A DNA stretch of 64,000 nucleotides, from the NCBI RefSeq assembly GCF_004208515.1, contig NZ_SGIM01000003.1:332880-396879 (forward strand), written 5' to 3'. The stretch comes from Acinetobacter halotolerans. GTDB lineage: Bacteria > Pseudomonadota > Gammaproteobacteria > Pseudomonadales > Moraxellaceae. The notes beneath the pieces were generated by a model. That model ran no database searches. It was given only the letters and a program-made list of their open reading frames with translations, and was not told the origin of the DNA. This document shows, piece after piece, positions 44,199 through 53,519 of this stretch; the first letter of the stretch is position 1; each line of letters opens with the position of its first letter. Made by a program: the position numbers and the translations under genes.

Positions 44199-44623
44199 TC
44201 AGTAAAACCTCTAGTTGGAACTTTAGTGCTGATGTTGACATTTACGAAGCCAAGCTGTCCAGCCACATCCATCACACGAATCACATCTTGATGTGCGGCA
44301 CTTGCATCAGCAGCAATGATAAACATAAAATTTCGACGATCCTGTGCAACTTGTTTAATTGCAGTGCTCAGATCAGCAATCTCTTTACTTGATAATGCTT
44401 GACCGTTCACAGAATAATACCCTTTTGAGTCTACCATGATTTCAATTTTGTCATCGAATTGTTTCGGAGGGACACCTTTGGCATCAGGCAGCGTAAGATT
44501 TATACGACTTTGCTGACTAAAAGTGGTTGAAAGCAGTAAAAACACCAAAATAAATAACATACAGTCAATCATTGGTGTCAAATTGATGTGAATATCTTCA
44601 ACCTGAGAACGTTTAAATTTCAT
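44195..44623 (-). CDS. exbD: biopolymer transport protein ExbD/TolR family
   Basis: A 142-residue single-span protein. LTPMIDCMLFILVFLLLSTTF contains the essential membrane Asp20 that carries protons in ExbD/TolR. The periplasmic domain follows. With ExbB it forms a proton-driven motor; no tonB or tolA gene is near, so the energised partner is unclear. The second of two adjacent ATGs is favoured by AGG spacing. It is translationally coupled to msbA; exbB-exbD-msbA adjacency also occurs in other bacteria. Confidence 0.9.
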   Translation of the reverse strand: MKFKRSQVEDIHINLTPMIDCMLFILVFLLLSTTFSQQSRINLTLPDAKGVPPKQFDDKIEIMVDSKGYYSVNGQALSSKEIADLSTAIKQVAQDRRNFMFIIAADASAAHQDVIRVMDVAGQLGFVNVNISTKVPTRGFTE

Positions 44624-44637
44624 CATGACACCTATGC

Positions 44638-45267
44638 TTAACTTGCACGACGGTGTTCATGCACATGTGCTGCTTTCTTGTAAAAAAGCGCCGCATGAAA
44701 CAATGTTGATTGTTGCTCTAACTCAGCAACATATTCATGCACCACACGCTGAAAATAGCGATAAGCAATTATGGCAGGTATTGCAATTAACATCCCGACA
44801 GCGGTAGTAATTAACGCCGTTGAAATCCCCGGCATCATCATGCTGGCATTACCCGAAGAACCAATATCAACTACTAAAAAAGCCTGAATGATGCCGATAA
44901 CCGTGCCCAACAAACCAAGTAATGGTGCGATTGCACCTAATGTACCTAAAAAGTTGATATTTTTTTCTAGGTAACTGATTTCTTGTGAAGCTGTGGCTTC
45001 CATTTGTGCACGAGCAAATTGCTCACCTTGGTTTTGATGTACATAACCCGATTTTAGAATACGACCTAGAGGGCTTTTTTGGGCTTCATCATGTTCCAAA
45101 TGTGAAACAACTGATTCCACATCTGCACCATTCACCAGTAATGCTTGAGGTAAAACTTGTGAACGTTTCAAACGAATGAAACGTTCAATAATAATCGCAA
45201 CCGTAAAAATTGATGAGAGAATAAGGGGCAGCATTAACCAACCACCCGCTTTCACAAGTTCCCACAT
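44638..45267 (-). CDS. exbB: MotA/TolQ/ExbB proton channel family protein
   Basis: A 209-residue protein with three spans: one near residues 7-30 and two in the C-terminal half (LGTLGAIAPLLGLLGTVIGIIQAF and ALITTAVGMLIAIPAIIAYRYF), joined by the large cytoplasmic loop. The spacing and the GLLGTVIGI and TTAVGMLIAIPA motifs are diagnostic for ExbB/TolQ. The ATG at 45267 has GGGGAA upstream. It forms the stator with the next gene, exbD. Confidence 0.93.
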   Translation of the reverse strand: MWELVKAGGWLMLPLILSSIFTVAIIIERFIRLKRSQVLPQALLVNGADVESVVSHLEHDEAQKSPLGRILKSGYVHQNQGEQFARAQMEATASQEISYLEKNINFLGTLGAIAPLLGLLGTVIGIIQAFLVVDIGSSGNASMMMPGISTALITTAVGMLIAIPAIIAYRYFQRVVHEYVAELEQQSTLFHAALFYKKAAHVHEHRRAS

Positions 45268-45315
45268 ATTATTCCCCAATAATATTTAAAATATAAAAAG
45301 GAGGTCTTCTAAGTA

Positions 45316-46203
45316 TTAGTTTGGCAAACAAATATTTAGGATTCCATCCAACTCATCCAATGAGTGATATTGAATCACTAATTTCCCTTTGCCTTTTTGA
45401 TTATGGTCTATTTTCACATTTGCCCCAAAACGCTCTGAAAGCTTTTGGGTCAGTTGTTCAATATCTGGAGAAATTAGCGCCTTTTCCTTTTCAGGCTTCG
45501 GTTCATTCCACTCACGAACCAACTGTTCAGTTTGACGGACCGACAAACCTTTATCAATGACGATCTGTACAACTTCAATCTGGTCTTTCGCTTTCAAAGT
45601 CAAGATGGCACGTGCATGCCCCATATCAATTTGACCCTGCTGCATGAAATCTTTAATTGGGTCAGCCAAGCTCAATAAACGCAATAAATTGCTCACTGTG
45701 GTCCGTGCTTTACCTACAGTTTCAGCTATCTCTTGATGACTTAAACCAAATTCTTCATGGAAACGTTGCAATGCCAAGGCCTGATCAATTGGGTTTAAAT
45801 CTTGACGTTGAATATTTTCAATCAGCGCTAAGGCAATCGCAACTTGGTCATTGAGTTCACGTACAATTGCAGGAATTTCAGTCAAACCCGCCATCTGTGC
45901 TGCACGCCAACGACGTTCACCCGCAATAATTTCGTATGGATACTGCTCATCGTCCACAGGACGAATCACAATCGGTTGCATCACACCATGTTTTTCAATC
46001 GAAGAAGCAAGCTCTTTTAACTCTTGCTCCTGAATAAAACGACGAGGCTGATATTCCCCACGTTTCAATAAATTGACATCAATCTGCTTGAGTTGACCAT
46101 GATCTAAAGCTTGTGCCTCAAGTTGCAATTTCTCTTTTTGAATTGAACCCAATAGCGCATCTAAACCACGACCTTTAGCCAACCCGCGTTTTTTGATGCT
46201 CAT
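45316..46203 (-). CDS. parB: chromosome partitioning protein ParB
   Basis: A 295-residue ParB that binds parS and spreads by CTP-dependent sliding. KRGLAKGRGLDALLG is the ParA-contacting N-terminus, PIVIRPVD and IIAGERRWRAAQMAG are the CTP-binding boxes, SHQEIAETVGKARTTVSNLLRLL is the helix-turn-helix, and the last 40 residues dimerise. It overlaps parA by four bases. I found no full parS copy (TGTTTCACGTGAAACA) in the window by eye. Confidence 0.96.
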   Translation of the reverse strand: MSIKKRGLAKGRGLDALLGSIQKEKLQLEAQALDHGQLKQIDVNLLKRGEYQPRRFIQEQELKELASSIEKHGVMQPIVIRPVDDEQYPYEIIAGERRWRAAQMAGLTEIPAIVRELNDQVAIALALIENIQRQDLNPIDQALALQRFHEEFGLSHQEIAETVGKARTTVSNLLRLLSLADPIKDFMQQGQIDMGHARAILTLKAKDQIEVVQIVIDKGLSVRQTEQLVREWNEPKPEKEKALISPDIEQLTQKLSERFGANVKIDHNQKGKGKLVIQYHSLDELDGILNICLPN

Positions 46204-46982
46204 ACAGCACTTCCTTTTTTCACTTTACTTTTCTTCAATATTTCTGCGGCCAAATTCAAATAGGCAACTGCCCCTTTTGAACTCTTTTCAAAATAGATCA
46301 CAGGCAAACCGTGTGCAGGTGCTTCAGCCAAGCGAATATTCCTCGGCACAACCGTATCATACAGTTTCTTACCGAAATATTGTTCCAACTCAGCTGAGAC
46401 ATCACGTGTCAATGCATTACGGGCATCGTACATGGTACGTAATACCCCAACAATTTCCAAGTTTGGATTAAGGGCTTTTTGTATACGATCAATTGTTTGT
46501 GTTAAGTCAGCCAAACCTTCCAATGCATAGTATTCGCACTGCATTGGAATAATCACGCCATTGACAGCCGCCAACGCATTGACCGTAATCAAACTTAAAC
46601 TTGGCGCACAATCGACAATAATATAGTCATACGATGCAGCAACTTCTTGCAACGCATTTTTAAGAATAAACTCTCTGCCTTCTTGCTCAGCAATTGCAAG
46701 TTCCACCCCAGCAAGCTCACGATTTGCACCTAGAACTTTATAACCAACCTCTGCTTTTTGAATCGCAGTCTCAATCGGAACTTCACCCAAAAGAACGTCG
46801 GTTATTGAATAAAGTAAATCATTTTTTTGAACACCAGACCCCATCGTGGCATTGCCCTGAGAGTCCATATCAACTAACAAGACACGTTTCTTTAGGATCG
46901 CCAAAGACGCAGCAAGATTCACCGCTGTCGTGGTTTTCCCTACACCACCTTTTTGGTTTGCAATCGCAATAATTTGAGCCAT
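46200..46982 (-). CDS. parA: chromosome partitioning ATPase ParA
   Basis: A 260-residue Soj-type deviant Walker ATPase. IIAIANQKGGVGKTTTAVNLA is the deviant Walker A with the signature lysine; VDMDSQGNAT and DYIIVDCAPSLSL complete the site. There is no N-terminal DNA-binding extension, so it is of the chromosomal rather than plasmid P1 type. It lies 18 bp after rsmG and is coupled to parB, the common chromosomal order. Confidence 0.96.
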   Translation of the reverse strand: MAQIIAIANQKGGVGKTTTAVNLAASLAILKKRVLLVDMDSQGNATMGSGVQKNDLLYSITDVLLGEVPIETAIQKAEVGYKVLGANRELAGVELAIAEQEGREFILKNALQEVAASYDYIIVDCAPSLSLITVNALAAVNGVIIPMQCEYYALEGLADLTQTIDRIQKALNPNLEIVGVLRTMYDARNALTRDVSAELEQYFGKKLYDTVVPRNIRLAEAPAHGLPVIYFEKSSKGAVAYLNLAAEILKKSKVKKGSAV

Positions 46983-47000
46983 GATTACCCTTAATATTTT

Positions 47001-47636
47001 TTATTGAATACGTTGAAGTAAAAGTAAATGACGTTGTTCATCTAGTCTTGGTACACGAAGTTCTATCACTTTACACGAATATTCATTTTTCAGCTGCTCA
47101 ACCTCATCCATCGGGACTAAGCCTTTCATTGCAGCTATAATGCTTTGCTCATGCATATATGGTTGTGCCGCATCAACAAAGTCAGACAATGATGCAAAAG
47201 CACGACTTGTAATGACATCGAAATGACCAAGCTCATCAATGCTCTCTTCATTTTCAACACGTGTTTGCACTGCAATTACATTTTTTAGTTTCAAATCAGC
47301 AATAAATTGTTTTAGAAAACGAATCTTCTTCCCATTTGAATCTAATAACACGCAATGACGTTCTGGTTGGCACAATGCAATGATCATGCCTGGCATACCA
47401 CCACCTGTTCCTACATCCAACAAACGCCCCTGTGGTAAATCATTTAAGATACTTAAACTATCCAATAAATGTTTAACCAACATTTCTTTAGGGTCGCGAA
47501 TAGCTGTCAGGTTATATGCCTTATTCCATAGCACTAAAGCATCTTGATATTTCAACAACAGTGTTAGGGCTTCTTCGCTCAGGCTTAATCCTAAGGCTTG
47601 ACTTCCTTGCTTTAATTCTTGAAAAAAAGGATGCAT
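47001..47636 (-). CDS. rsmG: 16S rRNA m7G527 methyltransferase
   Basis: A 211-residue SAM-dependent methyltransferase (GidB) that makes m7G527 in 16S rRNA. LLDVGTGGGMPGMIIAL is the SAM motif, followed by VLLDSNGKKIRFL and TSRAFASL. I start at the ATG at 47636 (MHPFFQELKQG), which gives the family length; upstream in-frame codons would add an unrelated Cys-rich stretch. First gene of the rsmG-parA-parB unit. Confidence 0.94.
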   Translation of the reverse strand: MHPFFQELKQGSQALGLSLSEEALTLLLKYQDALVLWNKAYNLTAIRDPKEMLVKHLLDSLSILNDLPQGRLLDVGTGGGMPGMIIALCQPERHCVLLDSNGKKIRFLKQFIADLKLKNVIAVQTRVENEESIDELGHFDVITSRAFASLSDFVDAAQPYMHEQSIIAAMKGLVPMDEVEQLKNEYSCKVIELRVPRLDEQRHLLLLQRIQ

Positions 47637-47803
47637 AACGGTGCAACATCTCGATAAATTTGCTGTGCAGTATACCGATTTCTGATACAAGACACAGTAG
47701 GACTTGTTGAACGATTATGCAGTTAAACATCTTACAGCATGATAAACTGCACAATCCTCTGTATTTTGCCATTCTTCATACAAATCAAAGATAGACAACG
47801 TAT

Positions 47804-48493
47804 TTATAAAAGCTCGCCGTGCTGAATTTGTTGATCAAGTTGCTCTAATCGCTCAGGCGTTCCAACATCTACCCAGACTGCTTGCATTTTCTCAGCTGAA
47901 ACTTGCTGTTGATGCATCGCTTGCTTTAGTAATGGTGCTAAAGGTCGTTTCCCACCCTCTAAACCAGCAAACATTTGTGGAGACAATACTGCTACACCAC
48001 TATAAGTGAGCGCCTCACCCAATTGAGCTTGCTCAAAAGTATATGCTAAATCATTCGAAAGAATGAAATCACCATTTAAATGTTGTGGGGGGTTTTCGAC
48101 CAAGACCAAATGCGCTTGTTTATGATCAAGATTAACATTCAATAATGAAGAAAAATCCATGGTTGTCCATACATCACCATTGACCAAGATAAATGGTTCA
48201 TCACCTAACAATGGTAATGCATTGATGATTCCACCTGCTGTCTCTAAACCTTCGCCCTCATGTGACCAAAGAATAGTTACACCAAATTGAGCGCCATCAC
48301 CTAAAGCAGCAACAAGTTTATCAGCCAACCAAGCCGTATTAATTACGATTTCAGTCACACCGATTTGTTGTAGCTTTTCAATATGCCAAACAATCAGTGG
48401 CTTCCCACCCACTTCTAACAATGGTTTTGGTGTGTGTAAGGTTAAAGGTCGCATGCGATTGCCTAGACCCGCAGCCAGAATCATTGCCTTCAT
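47804..48493 (-). CDS. murU: N-acetylmuramate alpha-1-phosphate uridylyltransferase
   Basis: A 229-residue nucleotidyltransferase. AMILAAGLGNRMRPLT with TPKPLLEVGGKPLI is the sugar-nucleotide transferase signature, and LVNGDVWT carries the metal-binding Asp. In Pseudomonas putida and Acinetobacter, AmgK and MurU form a peptidoglycan recycling bypass that feeds MurNAc to UDP-MurNAc without MurA, giving intrinsic fosfomycin tolerance. Its ATG overlaps the amgK stop (TAATG), and the pair diverges from lptD, as in those species. Confidence 0.93.
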   Translation of the reverse strand: MKAMILAAGLGNRMRPLTLHTPKPLLEVGGKPLIVWHIEKLQQIGVTEIVINTAWLADKLVAALGDGAQFGVTILWSHEGEGLETAGGIINALPLLGDEPFILVNGDVWTTMDFSSLLNVNLDHKQAHLVLVENPPQHLNGDFILSNDLAYTFEQAQLGEALTYSGVAVLSPQMFAGLEGGKRPLAPLLKQAMHQQQVSAEKMQAVWVDVGTPERLEQLDQQIQHGELL

Positions 48494-49506
48494 TATGCTG
48501 CTACCTCGTAATGACCATATTTAGCAATAAATTTCGGCATGACGACATCACGAATAAACTGCATAAAATCATTTAACTCATCATAACCTTGACTTTCTTC
48601 GAGCAAATACCACATCACTCGTGGCAAATCATTTAAATAACCAGATTTACCATCACGCTCAAATAAACGCACAAAAATTCCTAGAATTTTGAGATGTCGT
48701 TGAATCGCCATAAGATCAGCATCACGTTTGAATTGTTCAAAACTACGATTTTCTTTCGCAGAATCTGGCAATAAGTCATAAAACACTTCAAACCATTGAT
48801 ACACACGTTCAGCATTCCATTGCACATAGGCATCGCGTGTAATCGAAATCAGATCATAAGTATCCGCACCAATCACCGCATCTTGAAAGTCGATCACCCC
48901 CAGAGCCTGCTCATCCTCAATTTTCATGAGGTTTCGACTATGAAAGTCACGGTGCACAATCACTTGTGGTTGATTGGTCGCCTCGACAGCCAGAAAGTCA
49001 AATGCTTGTTCAATGGTTTCAAGCTGCTGCTCTGTAGGCTGAATATTCAACGAAGGCAATAACCACTCCGTTAATAAACGCATTTCGGTCATTAACTTTT
49101 CATAAGAATACGCAGGCAAATGGTTTCGACCATCAATTTTTTGCAATTCAATCAACTGCTGAAAACTTTGCGCATAATATTGATCAACCGTGTCATCATT
49201 TAATAATGTCGACAAGACAACATCACCAAAATCCTCTAACAGCAACAAACCTTGCGTTAAGTCTTTCGCAACGATATGGGGTACTCGGACACCATGCTGA
49301 TCAAAGAACTCATCAATACTCACAAATGGAATACAATCTTCTTTTTCAGGAGGCGCATCCATTAGCATATATGTTTTGTTTTGTAACTTGATTCGCGCAT
49401 AGCGACGGAAGCTGGCATCACCTGCTAGAAAGCTGATCTCGAACTGATCAGATTGCAGTGTGGTATGCAGCCAAGTTTGTATCAATTGTTCACGTTGTGT
49501 ATTCAT
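48493..49506 (-). CDS. amgK: N-acetylmuramate/N-acetylglucosamine kinase
   Basis: A 337-residue kinase of the aminoglycoside phosphotransferase fold. VIVHRDFHSRNLM is the catalytic loop and LGVIDFQDAVIG the metal-binding Asp segment. AmgK phosphorylates MurNAc or GlcNAc at the anomeric position for MurU. I start at the ATG at 49506; a TTG two codons upstream is unlikely. Coupled to murU and divergent from lptD across about 120 bp. Confidence 0.92.
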   Translation of the reverse strand: MNTQREQLIQTWLHTTLQSDQFEISFLAGDASFRRYARIKLQNKTYMLMDAPPEKEDCIPFVSIDEFFDQHGVRVPHIVAKDLTQGLLLLEDFGDVVLSTLLNDDTVDQYYAQSFQQLIELQKIDGRNHLPAYSYEKLMTEMRLLTEWLLPSLNIQPTEQQLETIEQAFDFLAVEATNQPQVIVHRDFHSRNLMKIEDEQALGVIDFQDAVIGADTYDLISITRDAYVQWNAERVYQWFEVFYDLLPDSAKENRSFEQFKRDADLMAIQRHLKILGIFVRLFERDGKSGYLNDLPRVMWYLLEESQGYDELNDFMQFIRDVVMPKFIAKYGHYEVAA

Positions 49507-49624
49507 TTGCAATAAAATCTAAATCTAGCTGAGATTTTGAAAGCTTAAGTGTAGCCACTTATCAACTTTTTCTCTATGATGCGACAATAATTAATTGTGA
49601 ATTAGCGTATTGGTTAATGAGACA

Positions 49625-52099
49625 ATGAAACATCAGTTTAAATATAATCCTTTAGCAACTGCTATTTTGACACTCTTATGTGGCGGCTCGATTCAATCAA
49701 GTCTCGCAGCGGATAAACTTGTGCCGTTTACGTCTCATGCTTCTACGCTTGATAATACGCAGCTCAAAGCCATCGCTCAGCAAGATCCAGAAAAATATCC
49801 TGGAGAAAAATTTTTCCAGCAATATTACGTTGACAAATCTGCGCCAGAAGCACAATTACGTAACAATCAATATTTAAGTTCAGCCTTCTGTCAAGGTACA
49901 TGGATTACACCTATCAATCCAGTAACCAAAACTGCTGATCAAAATGCAACAACCTCTGTTATTACAGCAGATTATGGACACTATGACCCAAATGGTGACT
50001 CTGTTTTACAAGGGAATGTGGTGATTGATCAAGAAGGCCGAATGATACGGGCAGATAAAGTCACCCTTGATTCCACTCAAACCCATGCGAATGCACAAGG
50101 GAGCGTTCAACTTGCTCAAGCAGGTTTACTCACCCAAAGTGACCAGATTAACTATAATTTAAAAACCCAAACAGGTGATTTAAACAATAGTTTCTATATC
50201 ACCGAACAACAGCATGCACATGGTCATGCCAACCAAATTCGACGCCAAAATGAAAATTTAGTCGTTTTAACGGATGCAAGCTACACAGCTTGCCCTCCTG
50301 GCCAAAAACCAGCATGGAAAATCCAAGCTAAGCAAATTGAGCTCAATCAAGAGACTGGACGTGGTGTCACTCGCGGCACAAAACTCTATGTAAAAGATGT
50401 ACCTGTACTTGCTGTGCCCTATTTTAACTTTCCTATAGATGATCGACGCACTACTGGTATTTTAAGCCCCAACTTCGGCTACAGTAATGATGGCGGTGTT
50501 CAGCTTGCAGTTCCAGTTTATCTGAATTTAGCGCCCAACTATGACTTAACACTTACACCAAGTTTCATGAGTGAGCGTGGTACCAAACTCGACGCTGATT
50601 TCGGTTACATGACAGAAAATTTTGGTGCTGGTCGGATTTGGGGTGGGTATTTATCGAGTGACAAGCAGTATGACAAGGAAAATCGCTCTGATTTGCATTT
50701 TCTCCATCATTGGAAAATCAATGAACAATGGTCGACCAATCTAGAATACAACTATGCTTCTGATAAGGATTATTTTTCCGATTTCGATACCAGTCCAAAC
50801 TCTAAAACAGATTTAAACTTACGTCGTGCATGGGAACTAAACTATAGAAATGGTATTCCCGGACTAAAAGCACAACTAAAAGTCGAAGACTTCCAAACTT
50901 TAGATAAAACAATCGAGGATGCGGATAAGCCTTATGCTCGTCTCCCACAATTTTTATTAAATTATATGACTGGAGACCCACAAGGCTTACAGTATGAGTT
51001 TAATAATGATACCGCTTATTTCAAGAAATCCATTAGTGATGGTTCTGCCTTGGAATCTAGTGGTACGCGTATTTATAACCAGTTTGCAGTGCGTTATAAC
51101 CACATCACACCATCATGGTTTTATGTCATTCCAGAAGTATCTGTACGCAGCATCAACACTTTCTACGACCAAGACTCTAAAGAAGGCCGTGGACTTGCAT
51201 CTTCGGATGATTTAGAAAAATCTGTAGTTGTCCCCCAATTCACTTTGGCAACTGGGCTGACGTTTGAGAAAGATGGTAAATATTTGCAAAGCATTTCTCC
51301 ACGTGCTTTTTACGCATATTCACCATACAAAAAGCAAGATGACTATCCAAACTTTGATTCGACCTCAGCCTCGATCAGCTACGATCAGCTATTTAACCCT
51401 TACCGTTTTTATGGGCATGACCGCTTAGAAGATAATAACTTCTTATCCCTAGGAGTCACCTATAGTCTATTGGATACAGAAGGTTTGGAGCGTATTCGTG
51501 CAAGTGTCGGTCAAAGCTATTATTTCAATGATCGCCGCGTCAGCCTAAATGAAGAGCTAGATCAATTTGATACGCAAAGCCGAACTGGACCTATTGTGAG
51601 CGTGTCTAGTCAACTGAATCAAAACTTTACCATTAACGCAAATTCAGCATGGATGTCGAATGGAGATAATGCTCAACGTGACGTCCAAGCCTATTACACT
51701 GGTGACAAAGGCAATCTATACAATCTAGGTTATTTCTACAGGAAAGACATTAAAGATCGACAAGATGCATATGATCAAGTTGTTGCATCCTTTATACAAC
51801 CTGTAAAAGATAATTGGCGTATTATGGGACATGCTCAATATGACTTAGACAATAATCTGATGCGAGAATATTTACTTGGCGTAAATTACGAATCATGTTG
51901 TTGGGCTGTCTCTGTTTATGGTCGTTCTTACTATAACGATTTGGATGATCCAAACCTTCCAGACGTACATAGAAAGCGCGCTGTAATGGCAGAGTTTACA
52001 CTTAAAGGTCTAGGCGCTTTAAACAATAAACTTTCTTCTCTTCTTGAGAATAGAGTTTTAGGTTTTAACAAAATCAATCAATCTTGGACACAACGTTAA
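49625..52099 (+). CDS. lptD: LPS-assembly protein LptD
   Basis: An 824-residue outer-membrane protein that inserts LPS into the outer leaflet with LptE. Signal peptide of about 29 residues ending SLA|ADK, a periplasmic beta-jellyroll (about 110-230, YDPNGDSVLQGNVVIDQEGR) and a 26-stranded barrel. The four cysteines of the E. coli disulfide rearrangement have counterparts: Cys89, Cys223 and the adjacent pair Cys758-Cys759. The ATG at 49625 is used rather than an upstream TTG. The stop overlaps the surA start. Confidence 0.95.
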   Translation: MKHQFKYNPLATAILTLLCGGSIQSSLAADKLVPFTSHASTLDNTQLKAIAQQDPEKYPGEKFFQQYYVDKSAPEAQLRNNQYLSSAFCQGTWITPINPVTKTADQNATTSVITADYGHYDPNGDSVLQGNVVIDQEGRMIRADKVTLDSTQTHANAQGSVQLAQAGLLTQSDQINYNLKTQTGDLNNSFYITEQQHAHGHANQIRRQNENLVVLTDASYTACPPGQKPAWKIQAKQIELNQETGRGVTRGTKLYVKDVPVLAVPYFNFPIDDRRTTGILSPNFGYSNDGGVQLAVPVYLNLAPNYDLTLTPSFMSERGTKLDADFGYMTENFGAGRIWGGYLSSDKQYDKENRSDLHFLHHWKINEQWSTNLEYNYASDKDYFSDFDTSPNSKTDLNLRRAWELNYRNGIPGLKAQLKVEDFQTLDKTIEDADKPYARLPQFLLNYMTGDPQGLQYEFNNDTAYFKKSISDGSALESSGTRIYNQFAVRYNHITPSWFYVIPEVSVRSINTFYDQDSKEGRGLASSDDLEKSVVVPQFTLATGLTFEKDGKYLQSISPRAFYAYSPYKKQDDYPNFDSTSASISYDQLFNPYRFYGHDRLEDNNFLSLGVTYSLLDTEGLERIRASVGQSYYFNDRRVSLNEELDQFDTQSRTGPIVSVSSQLNQNFTINANSAWMSNGDNAQRDVQAYYTGDKGNLYNLGYFYRKDIKDRQDAYDQVVASFIQPVKDNWRIMGHAQYDLDNNLMREYLLGVNYESCCWAVSVYGRSYYNDLDDPNLPDVHRKRAVMAEFTLKGLGALNNKLSSLLENRVLGFNKINQSWTQR

Positions 52100-53406
52100 T
52101 GAAGATAAAACATTTTCAACATATCTTTAGAGCCACTGTTCTCGCCGCCCTAATTTCTTCATCAATGCAAAGCTTTGCTCAACCTACGGATGAGGTTGTT
52201 GCAATTGTGGATAGTAGTGTCATTCTCAGAAGTGATTTGGTGCAAGGAATTGCTGAAACTGAACATCAATTAAAAGCGCAAAACAAACCCGTTCCGCCTC
52301 AACAATATTTACAAATGCAGGTTTTGGATCAACTTATTGTTCGTCAAGCACAGCTAGAGCAAGTAAAACGCTATGGCATTAAACCTGATGAAAATAGCTT
52401 AAATGCCGCAGTATTGAGAGTTGCAAACCAATCTGGAGCGACCACACTCTCTGCCTTCCAACAAAAGTTAGATGCTATGGCACCAGGAACATATGAGGGA
52501 CTACGTAACCGTATTGCCGAAGACCTCGCAATTGGTCGTCTACGTCAACAACAGGTCATGTCTCGCATCAAAATCAGTGATAATGATGTTGAAAATTTCT
52601 TAAACTCTCCTGAAGGTCAAGCTGCGCTGGGCACACAAGTTCACGTGATCCACATGCGTATTGCTGGTGAAAATACCACTGAAGTGCGAAAAGTAGCTCA
52701 AGAAGTAAGAAAATCACTCGCTACAAGTGATGATCCTAAAGCGATTAGTACCCAGCTCTCAACTTCAACCGTTAAAGTGGATGGAGCAGATATGGGCTTC
52801 CGCTCTTTATCAGACATTCCAACTGAGCTCTCTGCCCGTATCACTCCATTAAAAGCCGGACAGACTACCGAACTGGTTAACGTACGAGATGGGATCCATG
52901 TATTAAAATTACTTGATCGCAAACAAAATGATCAAAAAGCCCTAGTACCCCAATATCAAACACGCCATATTCTGATTCAAACATCAGAGGTTGTCAGTCT
53001 TGATCGTGCCAAACAAATGATTGATAGCCTCTATAATCGAATCAAGGCTGGTGATGATTTTGCCACACTTGCAGCAACTTATTCGAATGATCCTGGTTCA
53101 GCTCGTGATGGCGGAAGTCTTGGCTGGGTAAGTCCAGGTGTGATGGTGCCAGAGTTTGACAAGGTTATGAAAGACATACCTGTTGGAGAGGTCAGCGAAC
53201 CATTCCAAAGTCAATTTGGTTGGCATATTTTAGAAGTTATGGACACTCGCCAACAAGATATGACCAAAGAAGCCCAAGAACGTATGGCTCGTCAGATCTT
53301 AGGTGAGCGTCAATTTGAAATGGAAGTAGACAGTTGGACTCGCGAGCTTCGTGCCAATGCCTACGTTGAAATCAAAGATGTGAGTTTAGATGCAAAAGCA
53401 CAATAA
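52099..53406 (+). CDS. surA: periplasmic chaperone/peptidyl-prolyl isomerase SurA
   Basis: A 435-residue chaperone for outer-membrane proteins, including LptD. Signal peptide ending SFA|QPT, a helical chaperone core (about 35-175), a first parvulin-like domain (about 180-280) lacking most active-site signatures, and a second intact one (QTRHILIQTSE, YSNDPGSARDGGSLGWVSPGVMVPEF, FGWHILEV). The C-terminal helix completes the core. The ATG overlaps the lptD stop by one base (TAATG). Confidence 0.95.
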   Translation: MKIKHFQHIFRATVLAALISSSMQSFAQPTDEVVAIVDSSVILRSDLVQGIAETEHQLKAQNKPVPPQQYLQMQVLDQLIVRQAQLEQVKRYGIKPDENSLNAAVLRVANQSGATTLSAFQQKLDAMAPGTYEGLRNRIAEDLAIGRLRQQQVMSRIKISDNDVENFLNSPEGQAALGTQVHVIHMRIAGENTTEVRKVAQEVRKSLATSDDPKAISTQLSTSTVKVDGADMGFRSLSDIPTELSARITPLKAGQTTELVNVRDGIHVLKLLDRKQNDQKALVPQYQTRHILIQTSEVVSLDRAKQMIDSLYNRIKAGDDFATLAATYSNDPGSARDGGSLGWVSPGVMVPEFDKVMKDIPVGEVSEPFQSQFGWHILEVMDTRQQDMTKEAQERMARQILGERQFEMEVDSWTRELRANAYVEIKDVSLDAKAQ

Positions 53407-53424
53407 GCATCAGTAATCACATTC

Positions 53425-53453
53425 AAAAAATGCCAGCGTATCCGCTGGCATTT
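53425..53453. terminator. surA terminator
   Basis: AAATGCCAGCG, loop TATC, CGCTGGCATTT: a perfect 11-bp stem, with an A run before it that would give a U tract on the minus strand. Confidence 0.85.
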
Positions 53454-53470
53454 CTTCGCTTAAATCACAC

Positions 53471-53500
53471 AAAAAAACAGCGACAATTGCCGCTGTTTTT
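53471..53500. terminator. fructose-bisphosphate aldolase terminator
   Basis: AAAAACAGCG, 8-nt loop, CGCTGTTTTT. The minus strand runs on into seven T residues, placing it as the aldolase terminator and a second stop for surA readthrough. Confidence 0.88.
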
Positions 53501-53519
53501 AATTCATCACAAATCGGTT

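Noticed and set aside
47637..47690. Longer rsmG start
   Set aside because: The added residues do not fit the family and the ATG at 47636 gives the usual length.
46200..47803. Possible replication origin next to rsmG-parA-parB
   Set aside because: No dnaA, dnaN, rpmH or mnmG, and no cluster of DnaA boxes is visible. The cluster alone does not show that oriC is here.
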